Shown piece by piece: positions 5,307 to 6,933 of a stretch of DNA of 6,933 bases (positions within the stretch are counted from its first letter, which is position 1; each line of letters opens with the position of its first letter). The DNA is taken from contig CAIYOL010000385.1 in assembly GCA_903927855.1 (NCBI GenBank), positions 1-6,933 on the forward strand, read 5' to 3'. The notes under the pieces are model-generated. The model made no database searches. It was not told the DNA's origin and saw only the letters and a program-made list of their open reading frames with translations. A program made the position numbers and the translations under genes. Source of the stretch: an uncultured Planctomycetota bacterium (GTDB lineage: Bacteria > Planctomycetota > Phycisphaerae > Sedimentisphaerales > Anaerobacaceae).

Positions 5307-6326
5307 ATGGCAGGGATAACTGAATATATCGAGCTGTTATTGAAAGGTGAAAGCCTGAATTTTGAGCAGGCGAGGAATCTGCTGGACGTTGTTTTCGAAG
5401 GCGAGGTCAGCGAGGTTCAGATTGCGGCGTTTCTTACAGCAATGCGCATCAAGGGCGCTACGGCGGCGGAACTGGCAGGGCTTGCCAAGTCACTGCGCCA
5501 GCACGCCGTTCGTGTAAAGGTCGACGTTGATAATTTAATTGATACCTGCGGGACAGGCGGTGGTGTTATTAAAACCTGTAATATCTCAACGGCGGCGGCG
5601 ATAGTGGCGGCTGGTGCAGGGGTTTATGTAGCCAAGCACGGCAATCGAGGGATAACCAGCAAGTGCGGGTCGGCAGACGTGCTTGAGGAGTTGGGAGTTA
5701 AGATAGATGCGGGAGCCGAAACAGCGGCGGAATGTATAAAGCGGGCGCATATCGGCTTTATGTTTGCACCGGCGTTCCATCCGGCGATGAAATATGTTCA
5801 ACCAATCCGCAAGAGCTTGGGCTTTAGAACGGTATTCAACATCCTTGGGCCTTTGGCTAATCCGGCCGGTGTGCAGAGACAGGTGCTGGGTGTGGCGGAT
5901 GAAAATCTGATGGAAACGATAGCTGAGGCACTTAAGCTGCTGGGGACGAAAGTCGCAATGGTCGTTCATAGCAATGGGATGGATGAAATAAGCACCGCAG
6001 GGGTTACTAAAATAATGGAATTAAAAGAAGGCAGAATCGAAAGCTGTGAAATAAGCGCGGAAGATTTTGGAATTGCGCCAGCCAATATAAACGATTTGAA
6101 AGTAACCGATGCCAAGACAAGCGCCGAGGTTCTAAGAAAGATACTAAACGGTAAAGAGAAGGGGCCGCGCAAAGATATTGTTATTCTGAACGCTGCTGCT
6201 ACAATAATAGTTTCGGGGCTTGCGGATGATTTCGAATCGGCAATCAAAATGGCGGACGCCTCGGTCAGTGACGGCAGGGCTTTGGCGTGTCTGGAAAAGT
6301 TAATCGAAATCTCAAATGGCGGATAA
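5307..6326 (+). CDS. trpD: Anthranilate phosphoribosyltransferase
   Basis: TrpD joins anthranilate to phosphoribosyl pyrophosphate, giving phosphoribosyl-anthranilate, the second step of the pathway. The 339 residues match the family. The N-terminal helical domain runs from about 1 to 70. The PRPP-binding glycine loop is CGTGGGVIKTCNIST (81-95), in which the common GTGGD is GTGGG. Further motifs are AKHGNR (109-114), FRTVFNILGPLANP (173-186), and Asp226-Glu227 in NGMDEIS, the metal-binding pair. The frame extends further upstream, but ATG 5307 gives the normal N-terminus and has AGGG (5295-5298) eight bases before it, overlapping the trpG stop codon. It lies 10 bp after trpG and 4 bp before trpF. 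It contains no Trp residue. Confidence 0.96.
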   Translation: MAGITEYIELLLKGESLNFEQARNLLDVVFEGEVSEVQIAAFLTAMRIKGATAAELAGLAKSLRQHAVRVKVDVDNLIDTCGTGGGVIKTCNISTAAAIVAAGAGVYVAKHGNRGITSKCGSADVLEELGVKIDAGAETAAECIKRAHIGFMFAPAFHPAMKYVQPIRKSLGFRTVFNILGPLANPAGVQRQVLGVADENLMETIAEALKLLGTKVAMVVHSNGMDEISTAGVTKIMELKEGRIESCEISAEDFGIAPANINDLKVTDAKTSAEVLRKILNGKEKGPRKDIVILNAAATIIVSGLADDFESAIKMADASVSDGRALACLEKLIEISNGG

Positions 6327-6330
6327 GTAA

Positions 6331-6933
6331 ATGCTGATAGTGAAAGTCAAAATTTGCGGTCTTACCAATTACGAAGACGCGGCGGCGGCGATGGATATGG
6401 GTGCGGACCTGCTGGGCTTTAATTTTTATCCGAAAAGCCCACGGTACATAGAGCCGGCAAAAGCGGCGAAGATAATAAGCAGATTGCCGGCTTTTACGGA
6501 TGTTGTCGGCGTTTTCGTGAACGAATCGATTGAGCAAATTCACGAGACGAGAAACCTGTGTCACTTGGACTGGGTGCAGTTGCACGGTGACGAGGACCCT
6601 GAGTTCTGCAATGAGTTTCGTACTCATGATGTGAAGGTAATGAAAGCGATACGCGTAAAAGACCAAAAAGATGTCGAAAGTGCGGAAAACTTTTTTACGG
6701 ATGCGATTTTGCTGGATGCATTCAACCCTAAAAAATACGGGGGGACAGGTGTGAGCTTTGACTGGAACATCATAGGACATATCGACAAGCGTATTTTTTT
6801 AGCCGGCGGGATAAATCCCGATAACGCAGCCAAAGCGGTCGAGCTGGGCGTTTATGGAATCGACGTGTGCAGCGGTATCGAAATCAGGCCGGGCAAAAAA
6901 GATAAAAGATTGATGAGGAAATTATTTGAAAAT
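6331..6933 (+). CDS. trpF: Phosphoribosylanthranilate isomerase (3' end outside the window)
   Basis: TrpF isomerises phosphoribosyl-anthranilate to the carboxyphenylamino-deoxyribulose phosphate, the third step of the pathway. There are 201 codons without a stop before the window edge; the family is usually about 200-215 residues, so only a few residues are probably missing. Motifs of the TIM barrel are KICGLT with the general base Cys9, GFNFYPKSPRYI (29-40), WVQLHG (81-86), LLDAF with the general acid Asp129, YGGTG (136-140), FLAGGINPDN (156-165) and the phosphate-binding IDVCSGIE (177-184), in which the second position is Cys rather than the common Ser or Asn. The ATG is 4 bp after the trpD stop, with GGCGGA as a weak ribosome site. 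It is a single-domain TrpF, not fused to TrpC as in enteric bacteria. Confidence 0.94.
   Translation, partial: MLIVKVKICGLTNYEDAAAAMDMGADLLGFNFYPKSPRYIEPAKAAKIISRLPAFTDVVGVFVNESIEQIHETRNLCHLDWVQLHGDEDPEFCNEFRTHDVKVMKAIRVKDQKDVESAENFFTDAILLDAFNPKKYGGTGVSFDWNIIGHIDKRIFLAGGINPDNAAKAVELGVYGIDVCSGIEIRPGKKDKRLMRKLFEN

Noticed and set aside
6265..6780. A 171-codon leftward open frame opposite trpF
   Set aside because: It is antisense to a clear TrpF with all catalytic motifs and shows no protein-family signature.

Overview
The window comes from a bacterium with moderate GC that makes lipopolysaccharide, because it carries kdsB (CMP-Kdo synthesis). The proteins do not fix the phylum. Some features, such as the divergent CTP synthase, remind me of Planctomycetota (Phycisphaerae-like), but this is a low-confidence guess. 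All six genes with recognised products are housekeeping biosynthetic genes. No mobile elements, tRNAs, rRNAs or CRISPR arrays were seen.

Layout. Positions 1-218 hold the 3' end of a rightward gene for a charged coiled-coil protein with a Pro-rich tail. It converges, with a 5-bp gap, on a leftward operon kdsB-pyrG (2751 to 224), which makes CMP-Kdo synthetase and CTP synthase. CTP is the nucleotide that KdsB consumes, so the pairing makes biochemical sense. Positions 2752-3084 are a divergent control region with two well-formed sigma70-type promoters back to back: TTGACA-17-TAATAT leftward for kdsB-pyrG and TTGACA-17-TAGAAT rightward for the trp operon. From 3085 to the window end there is a tightly packed trp operon trpE-trpG-trpD-trpF (trpF lacks its stop at the window edge), with gaps of 4-10 bp. 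trpC is absent from its common place between trpD and trpF.

The main discovery is in the leader between the trp promoter and trpE. A 16-codon reading frame, MQISRSNLFGWWRPAE (2895-2945), carries two adjacent Trp codons. It is followed by a complete set of mutually exclusive RNA pairings. A 1:2 hairpin has the leader stop codon in its loop, a 10-bp 2:3 antiterminator reuses the same segment 2, and a 13-bp 3:4 stem with a U run is the terminator. This is a classical trp attenuator in the same logical arrangement as enteric trpL. The predicted transcription start lies only about 3 nt before the leader ATG, so the leader peptide is probably translated from an essentially leaderless mRNA. TrpE, TrpG and TrpD (1072 residues together) contain no tryptophan at all, which fits expression under Trp starvation.

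A second item is the CTP synthase. It keeps the glutaminase nucleophile Cys and the catalytic His, but has Cys where the family has the triad Glu (HPE to HPC). It also has an altered P-loop neighbourhood, an altered UTP-site loop and a 30-residue N-terminal extension.
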